Notes: generated by a model not told the origin, from the sequence alone. DNA of 64,000 bases from Streptomyces sp. cf386 (GCF_900103585.1 NZ_FNHV01000012.1:1-64000); one strand, 5' to 3'; shown: positions 1 through 9,067, counted from the first letter of the stretch. Numbers and translations are program-made.

Positions 1-70
1 CATCGTTCGACTTGCATGTGTTAAGCACGCCGCCAGCGTTCGTCCTGAGCCAGGATCAAACTCTCCGTGA
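1..70 (-). rRNA. 16S ribosomal RNA, 5' end (cut by window edge)
   Basis: Read on the minus strand, the first 70 bases begin TCACGGAGAGTTTGATCCTG and continue with the conserved start of bacterial 16S rRNA (CTCAGGACGAACGCTGGC, then GCGTGCTTAACACATGCAAG). The mature 5' end is placed at position 70. The rest of the rrn operon lies to the left, outside the window. Confidence 0.97.
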
Positions 71-326
71 ATGTTTTCCCGTAATCGGGACGACACATCA
101 CGAGAGCGGAACAGCCAGGCGGAATAAGCCCGGCCGTTCACAGCGTCCTCGCTGTGTTTTCTTCAAAGGAACCTCGTCCCAACCGGTGATCCGGCCGGAG
201 ACGGGGTATCAACTAATCTGGCGTTGATTTTTGGCACGCTGTTGAGTTCTCAAGGAACGGACGCTTCCTTTGTACTCACCCTCTCGGGCTTTCCTCCGGG
301 CGCTTCCCTTCGTTCTTGCGTTTCCG
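71..326 (-). other. rrn operon leader (16S 5' spacer)
   Basis: Transcribed leader of the rRNA operon, read on the minus strand. It holds the segment typical of Streptomyces 16S leaders, TTGAGAACTCAACAGCGTGC (about 234-253), followed by an AT-richer stretch and a pyrimidine/purine block before the mature 16S end. Such leaders carry antitermination (box A-like) and RNase III processing signals. I identify it by similarity to remembered actinobacterial leaders and did not fold it. Confidence 0.7.
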
Positions 327-332
327 ACTCTA
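327..332 (-). promoter_or_regulatory. rrn promoter -10 element (proximal)
   Basis: On the minus strand the hexamer TAGAGT lies in the context ACACTGATAGAGTCGGAAAC, resembling the -10 regions of Streptomyces rrn promoters. No good -35 is visible 16-18 bases upstream, which is also common for some of these promoters. Confidence 0.5.
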
Positions 333-464
333 TCAGTGTTTTTCCGGCCCTCCGACCACCGACCTGCAGGCATGCAGAAGGTGACCCCGAGATAGGATCT
401 GACAAGTTGGGTGCTGCTGAGCCAGGACACCATGTTGTGTCACTCAGCCCCAGGCAGGAGTACG

Positions 465-494
465 ACTGTACACGCGGCTGCGGAGCGGGTGCAA
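465..494 (-). promoter_or_regulatory. rrn promoter (distal), -35 TTGCAC and -10 TACAGT
   Basis: Minus-strand TTGCAC (489-494) and TACAGT (465-470) are separated by 18 bases, close to the vegetative sigma factor consensus. It points toward the 16S gene and fits one of the tandem promoters usual for Streptomyces rrn operons. Confidence 0.55.
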
Positions 495-506
495 ATCGAT
501 TTGAGG

Positions 507-522
507 TATGGTCTAGACCACT
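507..522. promoter_or_regulatory. DasR-type dre operator between rrn and crr
   Basis: TATGGTCTAGACCACT contains the perfect palindrome TGGTCTAGACCA, the core of the published DasR-responsive element (GlcNAc regulator, GntR family). It lies about 113 bases before the crr start, consistent with known DasR control of PTS genes in S. coelicolor. It also lies 13 bases upstream of the distal rrn promoter -35 on the other strand. Confidence 0.85.
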
Positions 523-634
523 CCGGCACTCCGAAGCGGAACCGGCACTTCATGTGACATACGCTGCTGAACAGTGTGCCGTCCGGCACAGACAGCGACG
601 GCCCATATCGTTCTCCACCCCTGGGAGGCTTCCC

Positions 635-1084
635 ATGACCACCGTGACGTCCCCACTGGCAGGACGCGCCGTCGGCCTGGCATCCGTACCGGATCCTGTC
701 TTCTCCGGGGCCATGGTCGGCCCGGGCACTGCCATCGACCCCGTGCGTGAACCCTCCGAGGCCGTGTCGCCCGTGGACGGGGTCATCGTCTCTCTCCATC
801 CGCACGCCTTCGTCGTCGTCGACGATCAGGGCCACGGTGTGCTCACTCACCTCGGTATCGACACGGTGCAGCTCAACGGCGAGGGCTTCGAACTGCTCGT
901 GAACAAGGGCGACACCGTGACGCGCGGCCAGGGCATCGTGCGCTGGAACCCGGCAGCGGTCGAGGAAGCCGGTAAGTCGCCGGTGTGCCCGATCGTGGCC
1001 CTCGAGGCCACGGCTGAGGCCCTCTCCGAGCTGCGGGACGAAGGCGATGTGAAGGCTGGCGACAGTCTCTTCGTCTGGAAGTGA
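635..1084 (+). CDS. crr: PTS glucose-type EIIA component
   Basis: A 149-residue EIIA (EIIA-Crr) protein that accepts phosphate from HPr and passes it to an EIIB domain for sugar uptake, here probably N-acetylglucosamine. Both active-site histidines of the family are visible: His57 in HPHAF and His72 in THLGID, matching E. coli His75 and His90. Its length is normal for a stand-alone EIIA. I chose the ATG at 635 because GGGAGG precedes it by about six bases; the open frame runs further upstream but into the dre/promoter region. ptsI follows on the same strand after 82 bases, so the two are probably co-transcribed, with the dre site at 507-522 pointing to DasR control. HPr (ptsH) is not in the window. 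Confidence 0.95.
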   Translation: MTTVTSPLAGRAVGLASVPDPVFSGAMVGPGTAIDPVREPSEAVSPVDGVIVSLHPHAFVVVDDQGHGVLTHLGIDTVQLNGEGFELLVNKGDTVTRGQGIVRWNPAAVEEAGKSPVCPIVALEATAEALSELRDEGDVKAGDSLFVWK

Positions 1085-1166
1085 CGTCGATGCCGCCATA
1101 TGACGGCATCTAGGGACGATAACCACCGCGGCGGCGGGACCCGCCGCACTATCGGAGACGGGTGAG

Positions 1167-2837
1167 ATGGAGACAACGCTGCGAGGCGTCGGCGTGAGCC
1201 ACGGTGTGGCCATCGGCGAGGTTCGGCACATGGGAACGGCGGTCCTCGAGCCGCCTGCCAAGCAGATTCCGGCCGAGGAAGCGGAGCGTGAACAGGGGCG
1301 CGCCCGTAAGGCCGTGGAGGCTGTTGCAGCCGACCTGATGGCGCGCGGCAATCTGGCGGGGGGCGAAGCCCAGGCGGTGCTCGAGGCGCAGGCCATGATG
1401 GCCCAGGACCCTGAGCTGATGGCGGACGTGGACCGGCGGATTGCCGTCGGCAGCACGGCCGAGCGCGCCGTGTACGACGCCTTCGCCGCGTACCGCGAAC
1501 TGCTGGCGGGTGCCGGTGAGTATCTGGCCGGTCGTGTGGCCGACCTCGATGACGTGCGGAATCGTATCGTCGCTCGTTTGCTCGGGGTCCCCATGCCGGG
1601 TGTCCCGGACAGTGACGAGCCCTATGTCCTTGTGGCTCGCGACCTCGCCCCGGCCGACACCGCGCTGCTGGACCCGGCCCTGGTTCTCGGCTTTGTCACC
1701 GAGGAGGGCGGGCCGACCAGCCACAGCGCGATTCTGGCGAGGGCGCTCGGCGTGCCGGCCGTGGTTGCGCTACCGGGCGCCGGTGAGCTGGCCGAGGGCA
1801 CGGTCATCGCTGTGGACGGGAGTACCGGTGACATCTTCGTGAACCCGAGCGACGAGAAGAAGGCCGAGCTGGAGGCTGCCGCCGCCGCGCGCAAGGCCGC
1901 TCTCGCTGCGTCGACGGGTCCGGGTGCCACCGCCGACGGTCACAAGGTGCCGCTGCTGGCCAACGTCGGCGGACCGTCCGACGTTCCGGCCGCTGTCGAG
2001 GCGGGTGCTGAGGGTGTCGGTCTGTTCCGCACCGAGTTCCTCTTCCTGGACGACAGCAAGCAGGCGCCGTCGGAGGAGAAGCAGGTCGAGGCCTACCGGC
2101 AGGTTCTTGAGGCCTTCCCCGAGGGCCGGGTCGTCGTACGTGTCCTGGACGCGGGCGCGGACAAGCCGCTTGACTTCCTGACGCCGGCCGATGAGCCGAA
2201 CCCAGCCCTGGGTGTGCGCGGTCTGCGGACGCTGCTGGACCACCCCGAGGTGCTGCGCACCCAGCTGACGGCACTCGCGAAGGCTGCGGAGGGGCTGCCC
2301 GTCTACCTCGAGGTCATGGCCCCGATGGTGGCAGACCGGACCGACGCGAAGGCGTTCGCGGACGCCTGTCGTGCGGCTGGGCTACAGGCGAAGTTCGGTG
2401 CGATGGTCGAGATTCCGTCGGCCGCGCTGCGGGCGCGCTCGATTCTCCAGGAAGTCGAGTTCCTGTCACTGGGGACGAACGACCTCGCGCAGTACACCTT
2501 CGCCGCGGACCGTCAGGTGGGTGCGGTGTCCCGTCTGCAGGATCCATGGCAGCCCGCGCTGCTCGACCTGGTCGCGCTGTCCGCCGAGGCGGCGAAGGCC
2601 GAGGGCAAGAGCTGCGGTGTCTGCGGCGAGGCGGCGTCCGACCCGCTGCTGGCGTGTGTGCTGACCGGTCTGGGTGTCACCTCCCTCTCCATGGGGTCGG
2701 CGTCGATTCCCTACGTCCGGGCGACGCTGGCGAAGTACACGCTGGCGCAGTGCGAGCGTGCTGCTGCGGCGGCGCGTGCGGCGGACAGTGCCGAAGAGGC
2801 GCGCAATGCGGCTCAGGCGGTGCTGTCCGGCGAGTAG
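1167..2837 (+). CDS. ptsI: PTS enzyme I (phosphoenolpyruvate-protein phosphotransferase)
   Basis: Enzyme I takes phosphate from phosphoenolpyruvate and gives it to HPr, the first step of all PTS sugar uptake; it is cytoplasmic. At 556 residues it is of family length. An N-terminal HPr-binding helical region comes first, then the phosphohistidine motif GGPTSHSAI with His186. The C-terminal PEP-binding barrel follows, with GLFRTEFLF, SLGTNDLAQYT, and the catalytic cysteine region GVCGEAASDPL. The ATG at 1167 follows a purine-rich GGAGACGGGTGAG stretch. It lies downstream of crr and ends before a strong hairpin shared with the convergent neighbour. Confidence 0.97.
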   Translation: METTLRGVGVSHGVAIGEVRHMGTAVLEPPAKQIPAEEAEREQGRARKAVEAVAADLMARGNLAGGEAQAVLEAQAMMAQDPELMADVDRRIAVGSTAERAVYDAFAAYRELLAGAGEYLAGRVADLDDVRNRIVARLLGVPMPGVPDSDEPYVLVARDLAPADTALLDPALVLGFVTEEGGPTSHSAILARALGVPAVVALPGAGELAEGTVIAVDGSTGDIFVNPSDEKKAELEAAAAARKAALAASTGPGATADGHKVPLLANVGGPSDVPAAVEAGAEGVGLFRTEFLFLDDSKQAPSEEKQVEAYRQVLEAFPEGRVVVRVLDAGADKPLDFLTPADEPNPALGVRGLRTLLDHPEVLRTQLTALAKAAEGLPVYLEVMAPMVADRTDAKAFADACRAAGLQAKFGAMVEIPSAALRARSILQEVEFLSLGTNDLAQYTFAADRQVGAVSRLQDPWQPALLDLVALSAEAAKAEGKSCGVCGEAASDPLLACVLTGLGVTSLSMGSASIPYVRATLAKYTLAQCERAAAAARAADSAEEARNAAQAVLSGE

Positions 2838-2868
2838 CCGGAGCGAGACGGCGCGTGCCGGTTCGTGT

Positions 2869-2898
2869 GGGGCGCTCCACCCGTGGGTGGAGCGCCCC
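2869..2898. terminator. bidirectional terminator between ptsI and the convergent gene
   Basis: GGGGCGCTCCACCC and its inverted copy GGGTGGAGCGCCCC form a nearly loopless hairpin of 13-14 base pairs. It lies in the 69-base gap between two convergent stop codons. There is no long T run, as is usual in Streptomyces. Confidence 0.8.
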
Positions 2899-2906
2899 AG
2901 TTGCGT

Positions 2907-3800
2907 TCAGTGGTCGTGGCCCGGTGCCGCCTCCTCGTCACCAAGATCCGGTGGTACGCAGTAGTCGACACCTGATTCCGGGGCGATGAGGTCTCCTGAA
3001 TCGACGTCGGTGCAATAGGCGTCGAAGACTTCACCCGCGGTGAGGGGCTCCAGGCCGTCTCCCCGCAGGCGCCATCCGTAGATGCGGTCGGAGGTGCCGG
3101 GGGCGCTGGTCCGCATGACGAGTCCGCCAGGGCTCCGGGTAGCGAGGCCGAGGGCGAGAACCGTGGTGAACTCCAGTAGTTCGGCTTCGTCGAGGTGGGT
3201 GGCGCCCTGTGCGTCCTCATCGGCGTGCAGGACGGAGACGAGTGTTTCCGGTGTTCCCGTGACACTGCAGACGAGGTGTCGGCTGCCCGGCTGGGCCGTG
3301 TCCAGGATGCGGACGAGAAGGTCGGAGGCGCGGGTAAAGGCCGCACGGCCGAAGTCCTCGCCACAGGTGGCGCAGGTGCCGAGGCGTGCCAGGAGTGTGG
3401 CCGCGTACTCCCAGGTGGCTTGTCGGACGGCTTCGTCGACGAGCACCGGGACGAGGTCTGTCAGCGGCTGGCCTTCGTAGCAGACGGTGGGGCCGGTGGT
3501 CGCGAGTTCGGCGGTGAAGCGTGTGCGGCTCGACGCGTTGTCGGGGTCCAGGCCCATTGCCGCGCAGAACTCGGCGTACTCCTGCGGATCGAAGAGGGCG
3601 ATCGTCGTGTGGCTGCCTTGGGAGGCCCGTGTCCTGAGGAGGGCTTCCACCTGTTCCAGATAGATCTTGTGGTCGTCGAAGGTGAAGCTGCGGTAGCGCC
3701 GCATGGCACGGAGGTCGTGCTCGTCGGTCAGCAGGCCGATCGTGCCGGCGATTTCGCGGCGCAGAACGCGTCGCATCGTCTGGTGGTCGGTGTGCGCCAT
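2907..3800 (-). CDS. hypothetical protein, actinobacterial
   Basis: A 297-residue soluble protein that I do not recognise. It opens with basic helical sequence (MAHTDHQTMRRVLRREIAG). A central stretch contains a CATCGEDF segment and FTRASDLLVRILD, and the C-terminus is acidic and histidine-tipped (PGHDH). No signal peptide or membrane segment is evident. The start at 3800 is preferred over the upstream in-frame ATG at 3833 because AGGGGGAAAG lies directly before it. It is convergent with ptsI and stands alone. The CxxC could bind metal, but only one pair is present. Confidence 0.8.
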   Translation of the reverse strand: MAHTDHQTMRRVLRREIAGTIGLLTDEHDLRAMRRYRSFTFDDHKIYLEQVEALLRTRASQGSHTTIALFDPQEYAEFCAAMGLDPDNASSRTRFTAELATTGPTVCYEGQPLTDLVPVLVDEAVRQATWEYAATLLARLGTCATCGEDFGRAAFTRASDLLVRILDTAQPGSRHLVCSVTGTPETLVSVLHADEDAQGATHLDEAELLEFTTVLALGLATRSPGGLVMRTSAPGTSDRIYGWRLRGDGLEPLTAGEVFDAYCTDVDSGDLIAPESGVDYCVPPDLGDEEAAPGHDH

Positions 3801-3933
3801 CTTTCCCCCTGTGTGCAGTCGATCAATGCTCACTCACAGTAACCGGGGGCACTGACAACGGCGTCGGGGTGAGCGGAGCGCGGACGCAAGCAGGGGCATT
3901 CGTGCAGGTCGGAGGATGGTGACGCGGTGTGGT

Positions 3934-3970
3934 CGGCCTCGGACGTCGCCGTGGTTCACGTCCGAGGCCG
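3934..3970. terminator. terminator after acetoacetyl-CoA synthetase
   Basis: CGGCCTCGGACGT and ACGTCCGAGGCCG are perfect 13-base inverted arms around an 11-base loop. They start 12 bases beyond the stop codon of the minus-strand gene. Confidence 0.8.
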
Positions 3971-3981
3971 GGGTGTCTCGG

Positions 3982-5949
3982 TCAGGCGCGCTTACGGGCG
4001 AGTTCCTCGTAGAAATGCAGGAGGTCGAGGTTGTCGATGGAGCCCGGATTGACCGCCTTCTCAAGAGGTGTGCCCTGGAGGAGACGTTTGACCGGGACCT
4101 CGATGCGCTTGCCGGTCAGGGTGTGGGGAACGCCGGGGACCTCGATGATCTCGTCGGGGACGTGACGTGGAGACAGCTGTTCGCGGATGGTCTGCTTGAT
4201 GCGGTTCAGGAGGGTCTCGTCGAGCACGGCTCCGGGTACCAAGTGCACGAACAAGGGCATCCAGTAGCCGCCGTCGGGCTGTTCGATGCCGATGACGAGG
4301 GATTCCTTGATCTCGGGGAGGCGCTCCACGGCTTCGTAGATGTCGGCCGATCCCATGCGGACGCCTTGGCGGTTGAGTGTCGAGTCGGAGCGGCCGTGGA
4401 TGACGACGGAGCCGCGTGAGGTGACGGTGATCCAGTCGCCGTGGCGCCAAACGCCCGGATAGGTGTCGAAGTAGCTGTCGTGGTACCGGCTGCCGTCGGG
4501 GTCGTTCCAGAAGTAGATCGGCATGGACGGCATGGGGTTGGTGACCACGAGCTCGCCCACCTCGTCGGTGAGGGGGTTGCCGCTGGGGTCCCAGGACTGC
4601 AGGTCGGTGCCCAGGCCGGGGGCCTGGAGTTCGCCGATGTACACAGGCAGCGTGGGCACGGCTCCGGCGAAGCAGGAGCACACGTCCGTGCCGCCGCTGA
4701 CGGAGGCGATCCAGAGGTCGTCGCGGACTTCGTCGTGCAGCCAGCGGAATCCATCGGGGGGAAGCGGTGATCCTGTAGTCGCGACGCACTGCACCTTGGA
4801 GAGGTCGAAGTCACGGCCGGGGCGTACGCCGGCTTTGCGACAGGCCATGACGTACGCGGCCGAGGTGCCGTAGAGGGTGGCTTCCGTGCGTTCGGCGATG
4901 CGCCACTGGGCGCCCGTGTCGGGATAGCCCGGGCTGCCGTCGTAAAGGACGATCGTGGTACCGGTGAGGAGGCCGGAGACAAGGAAGTTCCACATCATCC
5001 AGCCTGTCGAGGTGTACCAGAAGAAACGGTCCTCGGGGCCCAGGTCGCAGTGCAGGCCGAGCTGTTTGAGGTGCTCGACGAGGATGCCGCCCTGAGACTG
5101 GACGATGGCCTTGGGGAGGCCGGTCGTGCCGGAGGAGTAGAGCACCCAGAGGGGGTGGTCGAAGGGGACGGGCTCGAAGACCGGTTCCTGGTCTGCGGCT
5201 GTGAGGGCGGACCACTCCAGCGCGCCCTCGGGGGCCTCGGTGCCGAGGAGCGGGATGTGCACCACGGCACGCAGAGTGGGCAGCTCGCGCCGGAGCTCGG
5301 CGATGATGTCGCGGCGGTTGTGCTCCTTGCCTCCGTAGCGGTAGCCGTCGACGGTGAACAGCACGACCGGCTCGACCTGCTGGAAGCGGTCCAGGACGCT
5401 GCGGGCGCCGAAGTCGGGGGCGCAGGAGGTCCAGACGCCGCCGACGGCGGCCGTGGCGAGGAGGGCGACGACGGCCTGCGGGATGTTCGGGAGGTAGCCG
5501 CTGACACGGTCTCCTGGGCGTACACCCAGGGCGCGCAGCTCGGCGGCGAGGGAGCCGACCTGGCGGCGCAGCTCGGACCAGGTCACGGGGCGGGGCTCGT
5601 GGGATTCGTCGACGTAGAGGAGTGCGGGCTCGTCGGCGCGGGTCGCGGCGGCGCGCAGGGCGTGCTCGGCGTAGTTCACGGTGGCGCCGGGGAACCATTG
5701 GGCGCCGGGCATCGAGCGATCGGCCAGCACGCGCGGGGAGGGGGTGGAGAAGCGTACGTCGAACCACTCGGTGACGGCTTTCCAGAAGGTGTCCAGTTCG
5801 TCGACCGACCAGCGGTGCAGGGCCGCGTAGCCACCCCCGGCGGGGGCGCCGTGGTTTTCCGCCGCCCAGGCCTGGAACTTGGTGACCTGAGCCCGTGCGA
5901 TGCGCTGAGGATCTGGCTGCCAGAGCGGCTGGGGATTCACGGTCGACAT
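3982..5949 (-). CDS. acetoacetyl-CoA synthetase (acetoacetate-CoA ligase)
   Basis: An adenylate-forming enzyme of 655 residues, the usual length, which activates acetoacetate to acetoacetyl-CoA with ATP in the cytoplasm and so feeds ketone-body carbon into lipid or polyketide metabolism. The N-terminus has the acetyl-CoA synthetase-like cap (LWQPDP... FWKAVTEWF). The P-loop-like AMP-binding motif LYSSGTTGLPKAIVQSQGG lies near residue 270, and conserved WMMWNF and GRSDSTLNRQGVRMG motifs follow. The C-terminal lysine motif is LTGKRIEVPVKRLL. The ATG at 5949 is chosen because it begins the conserved family N-terminus and has GGGAGCC before it; the longer open frame upstream is arginine-rich and not family-like. 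It is divergent from the GH31 gene. Confidence 0.93.
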   Translation of the reverse strand: MSTVNPQPLWQPDPQRIARAQVTKFQAWAAENHGAPAGGGYAALHRWSVDELDTFWKAVTEWFDVRFSTPSPRVLADRSMPGAQWFPGATVNYAEHALRAAATRADEPALLYVDESHEPRPVTWSELRRQVGSLAAELRALGVRPGDRVSGYLPNIPQAVVALLATAAVGGVWTSCAPDFGARSVLDRFQQVEPVVLFTVDGYRYGGKEHNRRDIIAELRRELPTLRAVVHIPLLGTEAPEGALEWSALTAADQEPVFEPVPFDHPLWVLYSSGTTGLPKAIVQSQGGILVEHLKQLGLHCDLGPEDRFFWYTSTGWMMWNFLVSGLLTGTTIVLYDGSPGYPDTGAQWRIAERTEATLYGTSAAYVMACRKAGVRPGRDFDLSKVQCVATTGSPLPPDGFRWLHDEVRDDLWIASVSGGTDVCSCFAGAVPTLPVYIGELQAPGLGTDLQSWDPSGNPLTDEVGELVVTNPMPSMPIYFWNDPDGSRYHDSYFDTYPGVWRHGDWITVTSRGSVVIHGRSDSTLNRQGVRMGSADIYEAVERLPEIKESLVIGIEQPDGGYWMPLFVHLVPGAVLDETLLNRIKQTIREQLSPRHVPDEIIEVPGVPHTLTGKRIEVPVKRLLQGTPLEKAVNPGSIDNLDLLHFYEELARKRA

Positions 5950-6105
5950 GGGGCGGCTCCCGGACTGTGCGCGTCGTGTGCGTCTTCCGCGCACGGCTGG
6001 GGTGTGCGCGCGACGCGGATGACACGGACGATGCCATGTGATCGACTTCTGCACCAGGGTGCGCCCCACATAGTCCGTGTCGTGAAGATGTGGTCCCGGC
6101 ACGGG

Positions 6106-6125
6106 TGAACGGCAGTTGAACGGCA
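6106..6125 (+). repeat. 11-bp spaced direct repeat upstream of the GH31 gene
   Basis: TGAACGGCA occurs at 6106-6114 and again at 6117-6125, one helical turn apart, in the 212-base intergenic region between divergent genes. It could be a regulator site; no known regulator is assigned. Confidence 0.35.
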
Positions 6126-6161
6126 CGCATGTGTGGGGCGGTCGATGGCAGGCTGAGCAGC

Positions 6162-8528
6162 ATGGACGGTCGTGACCTGGTGCGTTCGATGAAGGCGGTC
6201 GGTTCGGTGGGAGCGGCCCAGGGGTTGCGTACCGTACGAGCTGCGTGGCGCAGGAAGCGCGCCGACGCCGAGGGGCTGCCGCCCCGGGGCGCAGAGCGCG
6301 CTCGGGTGCCCGGGCCCGTGCAGGAGGTTCAGCCCGGTCCTGGCGGTGGCGTCATCCGGTTCAGCCGGTCAGAGCTGCGCGTCGTCGTCACCGTGAACGG
6401 GGCTGTCTTCTGGGGGTGGGACGGGGCTGCACCGGAGCCGTCGTACGCGCTTGCGGGCCGCTGTCCGGAGCCGGATCCGCGGGCTGTGCTGGAGCCCGAC
6501 AAGGACGGTGGCTGGCGTGTCGTGGCCGAGCGGGTGACGGTCGTCATCTCGCGGCACGGCGCCGTGGAAGTGCAGACACCTGGTGGTGTGACACTGCGCC
6601 GTGACCTGCCGCCGCGTTGGTGGGAGCCGGTCGACGGTGGGTCGGCGCGCTGGATGCAGCGGTCGGAGGTGGCCGCGGACGCGCGGTTCTTCGGGCTGGG
6701 AGGCCGAGCGTCGGGGCCCCGGCTGAAGGACGGGACGTACCGGCTGTGGAACACCGACCCGGGCCGTGCGTTCGGTCCTGGCGACGACCCGCTGTACATC
6801 ACCATGCCGGTGCAGTTGGTGGTGGCCGACGCGGCCACACATCTGGTGTTCCACGACACCTCGTGGGACGGCACTGTGACGCTGAGGGAGGGTGAGGAGG
6901 GCGCGGGCTCCGGGCATGACCGGGCGGGGACCAGCGACCTGCGGATGGATGGGGGTCCGCTGCGCTGCTGGGTGATGGTGGGCACTCCCGCGCGCGTGCT
7001 GCTCGTCTGGGCCTCCCTCACCGGTGCGGCCGCGCTGCCGCCCGCTTGGGCGCTGGGCCACCATCACGCGCGGTGGGGCTTCGGCAGCGAGCAGGAGGTG
7101 CGGCGGATCGTTTCGGGCTACCAGGAGCGGGATCTGCCGCTGGACGCGGTCCATCTGGACATCGACCACTATGACGAGCACCAGGTGTTCACGGTCGACC
7201 AAGACGGCTTCCCCAAACTGCCGCAGCTCGCCGAGGACTTGCGACGGGACGGGATCCGGCTGGTCTCGATCATCGACCCTGCGGTCAAGGCCGCGCCGGG
7301 CAATGCCGTGTACGACAGCGGGACGGCCGAGGACGCGTTTGTCAGGGGCGCCTCAGGGCGGCAAGTGCGGGGCGTGGTGTGGCCGGGAGAGGCGGTCTTT
7401 CCGGACTTCACGCACGCGCGCGTGCGGCAATGGTGGGGTGGGCTGTACGAGGAGCGGCTGGCACAGGGTTTTTCGGGGTTCTGGCATGACATGAACGAGC
7501 CGACGTCGTTCGCCGCCTTCGGGGAGTCGACTCTGCCGCGTTCGGCCCGGCACTCCCTGGACGGGCGCGACGGGGACCACCAGGAGGCGCACAACGTCTA
7601 CGGCCTGTGCATGGCCAGGGCGGGCTACGAGGGGCTGCGCAACCTGGCTCCCGAGGAGCGGCCCTTCGTCTTCTCGCGGTCCGGATGGGTCGGCCTGCAG
7701 CGCTACGGGGGGACCTGGTCGGGCGATGTGGCCACGGGCTGGCCTGGTCTGCGGGCGTCGCTGTCACTCGTCATGGGCCTGGGACTGTGCGGGGTGCCTT
7801 ACTCGGGGCCGGACGTGGGCGGGTTCGACGGGAGTCCTTCGCCGGAGCTGTATCTGCGGTGGTTCCAGTTGGCCGCGTATCTGCCGCTGTTCCGTACGCA
7901 CGCGAGTCTGCGGGCGGGACGCAGGGAGCCTTGGGAGTTCGGTCCCGAAGTGCTGGAGCACGCGCGCGTGGCGCTCGTCGAGCGGCGGAGGCTGCTGCCG
8001 TACTTCGTGACGCTGGCGCATCTGGCCCGGCGCACAGGGGCCCCGTATGTACGTCCGCTGTGGTGGTCGGGGCCCGAGGAGCGGGCGCTGCGCGACTGCG
8101 AGGATGCGTTTCTGCTGGGCGACTGTCTGCTGGTGGCGCCCATGCTGGATCCGGGCGCTGACCGGCGTGCGGTGCAGCTGCCGCGAGGGCGCTGGTACGA
8201 CACGGCGACGGGGCGGGCGTACGAAGGACCGGGGCAGATTCTCGTCGACGCGCCCCTGTCCCGGATCCCGGTGCTCGCGCGCGCGGGTGCCGTCGTCCCG
8301 GTACGCGGGGACGACGGCGGGTTGGAGTTGGAGGTGTGGGCGCCTGCCCGGGGGCGTACCGGGGGCGGGCTGGTGGTGCCGGACGCGGGTGACGGCTGGG
8401 ACGAACCGGAGATCGAGCGCTACCTCACCCGCTGGGAGGGCGGGAAGCTGGTCGTGGAGCTGGAGCATGAGGACGGCATGATCGCGTCGCCTCGTCCGGT
8501 GCGCATACGAGGGCTCGAGGAGCGGTGA
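6162..8528 (+). CDS. glycoside hydrolase family 31 (alpha-glucosidase/alpha-xylosidase type)
   Basis: A retaining alpha-glycosidase of 788 residues with GH31 signatures. The nucleophile aspartate is Asp443 in FWHDMNEPTSF, and the acid/base aspartate is probably Asp522 in WSGDVATGW. An N-terminal beta-sandwich precedes the (beta/alpha)8 barrel and C-terminal beta domains follow. No signal peptide is seen, so it probably acts inside the cell on imported oligosaccharides such as maltodextrins or isoprimeverose; the exact sugar cannot be read from sequence. The start is uncertain: I use the ATG at 6162, with a weak ribosome site, rather than the upstream codon at 6129. It ends two bases before the convergent Nudix gene. 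Confidence 0.9.
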   Translation: MDGRDLVRSMKAVGSVGAAQGLRTVRAAWRRKRADAEGLPPRGAERARVPGPVQEVQPGPGGGVIRFSRSELRVVVTVNGAVFWGWDGAAPEPSYALAGRCPEPDPRAVLEPDKDGGWRVVAERVTVVISRHGAVEVQTPGGVTLRRDLPPRWWEPVDGGSARWMQRSEVAADARFFGLGGRASGPRLKDGTYRLWNTDPGRAFGPGDDPLYITMPVQLVVADAATHLVFHDTSWDGTVTLREGEEGAGSGHDRAGTSDLRMDGGPLRCWVMVGTPARVLLVWASLTGAAALPPAWALGHHHARWGFGSEQEVRRIVSGYQERDLPLDAVHLDIDHYDEHQVFTVDQDGFPKLPQLAEDLRRDGIRLVSIIDPAVKAAPGNAVYDSGTAEDAFVRGASGRQVRGVVWPGEAVFPDFTHARVRQWWGGLYEERLAQGFSGFWHDMNEPTSFAAFGESTLPRSARHSLDGRDGDHQEAHNVYGLCMARAGYEGLRNLAPEERPFVFSRSGWVGLQRYGGTWSGDVATGWPGLRASLSLVMGLGLCGVPYSGPDVGGFDGSPSPELYLRWFQLAAYLPLFRTHASLRAGRREPWEFGPEVLEHARVALVERRRLLPYFVTLAHLARRTGAPYVRPLWWSGPEERALRDCEDAFLLGDCLLVAPMLDPGADRRAVQLPRGRWYDTATGRAYEGPGQILVDAPLSRIPVLARAGAVVPVRGDDGGLELEVWAPARGRTGGGLVVPDAGDGWDEPEIERYLTRWEGGKLVVELEHEDGMIASPRPVRIRGLEER

Positions 8529-8530
8529 AC

Positions 8531-9067
8531 TCAGAGGTAGCGGCCCTCGAAGAACGCCCGTACGGCCAGCGTGTGCAGCGGGAAGGCGAGCTCCTCCGGC
8601 CTGCGCAGAAGGTGCCAACCCTCGGTCTCGTCCGTGGCGGCCGACGCCGGCAGGCGGTCGACGGACCGTTCCGGAAGGAGGCCGAACAGCAGCAGGTGCC
8701 CGTCCGGGGAGCTCATCGCGTCGACGAGACGTACGTCGCGGCCGGCCGCGTCGATGCCGGTTTCTTCCTTGAGTTCGCGGACGACGGCCTGCCGCCAGTC
8801 CTCGCGGTCGTCGAGGTAGCCGCCGGGCAGGGCGATGCCTCCGCGCGCGGGGGCGATGGTTCGGGTGATGACGACCAGGGCTGTGCCCTTCGTGTCGTAC
8901 ACGGGCTGGAGCGCGATCGCTACCGGCAGCGGATTGCGGTAGGCCACGGTGTCGCACGCCGGGCAGGTGCGGGGCCAGCCGGAGACGCCCTCTCCGTAGG
9001 GCGCGCCGCAGCTCGAACAGTGGGAATCCGCTGCGGAGTTGGGGATGGAGGCTTGAGTTTCGGACAC
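8531..9067 (-). CDS. Nudix hydrolase with N-terminal zinc ribbon
   Basis: A 178-residue protein with two CxxC pairs (CSSCGAPYG and CPACDTVAY), which form a zinc ribbon as in NudC-like and ADP-ribose pyrophosphatase-like proteins. A complete Nudix box follows around residues 80-103: GGYLDDREDW and then REL-KEETGI, with the metal-binding REXXEE core intact. It should cleave a nucleoside diphosphate linked to another group; the substrate is not predictable. It lacks the long NADH-recognition region of NudC. It is convergent with the GH31 gene, with a two-base gap. Confidence 0.9.
   Translation of the reverse strand: MSETQASIPNSAADSHCSSCGAPYGEGVSGWPRTCPACDTVAYRNPLPVAIALQPVYDTKGTALVVITRTIAPARGGIALPGGYLDDREDWRQAVVRELKEETGIDAAGRDVRLVDAMSSPDGHLLLFGLLPERSVDRLPASAATDETEGWHLLRRPEELAFPLHTLAVRAFFEGRYL

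Noticed and set aside
5949..6126. N-terminal extension of acetoacetyl-CoA synthetase by 59 residues
   Set aside because: The extra residues are Arg/His/Pro-rich with no family similarity, while the ATG at 5949 starts at the conserved N-terminus with a plausible ribosome site.
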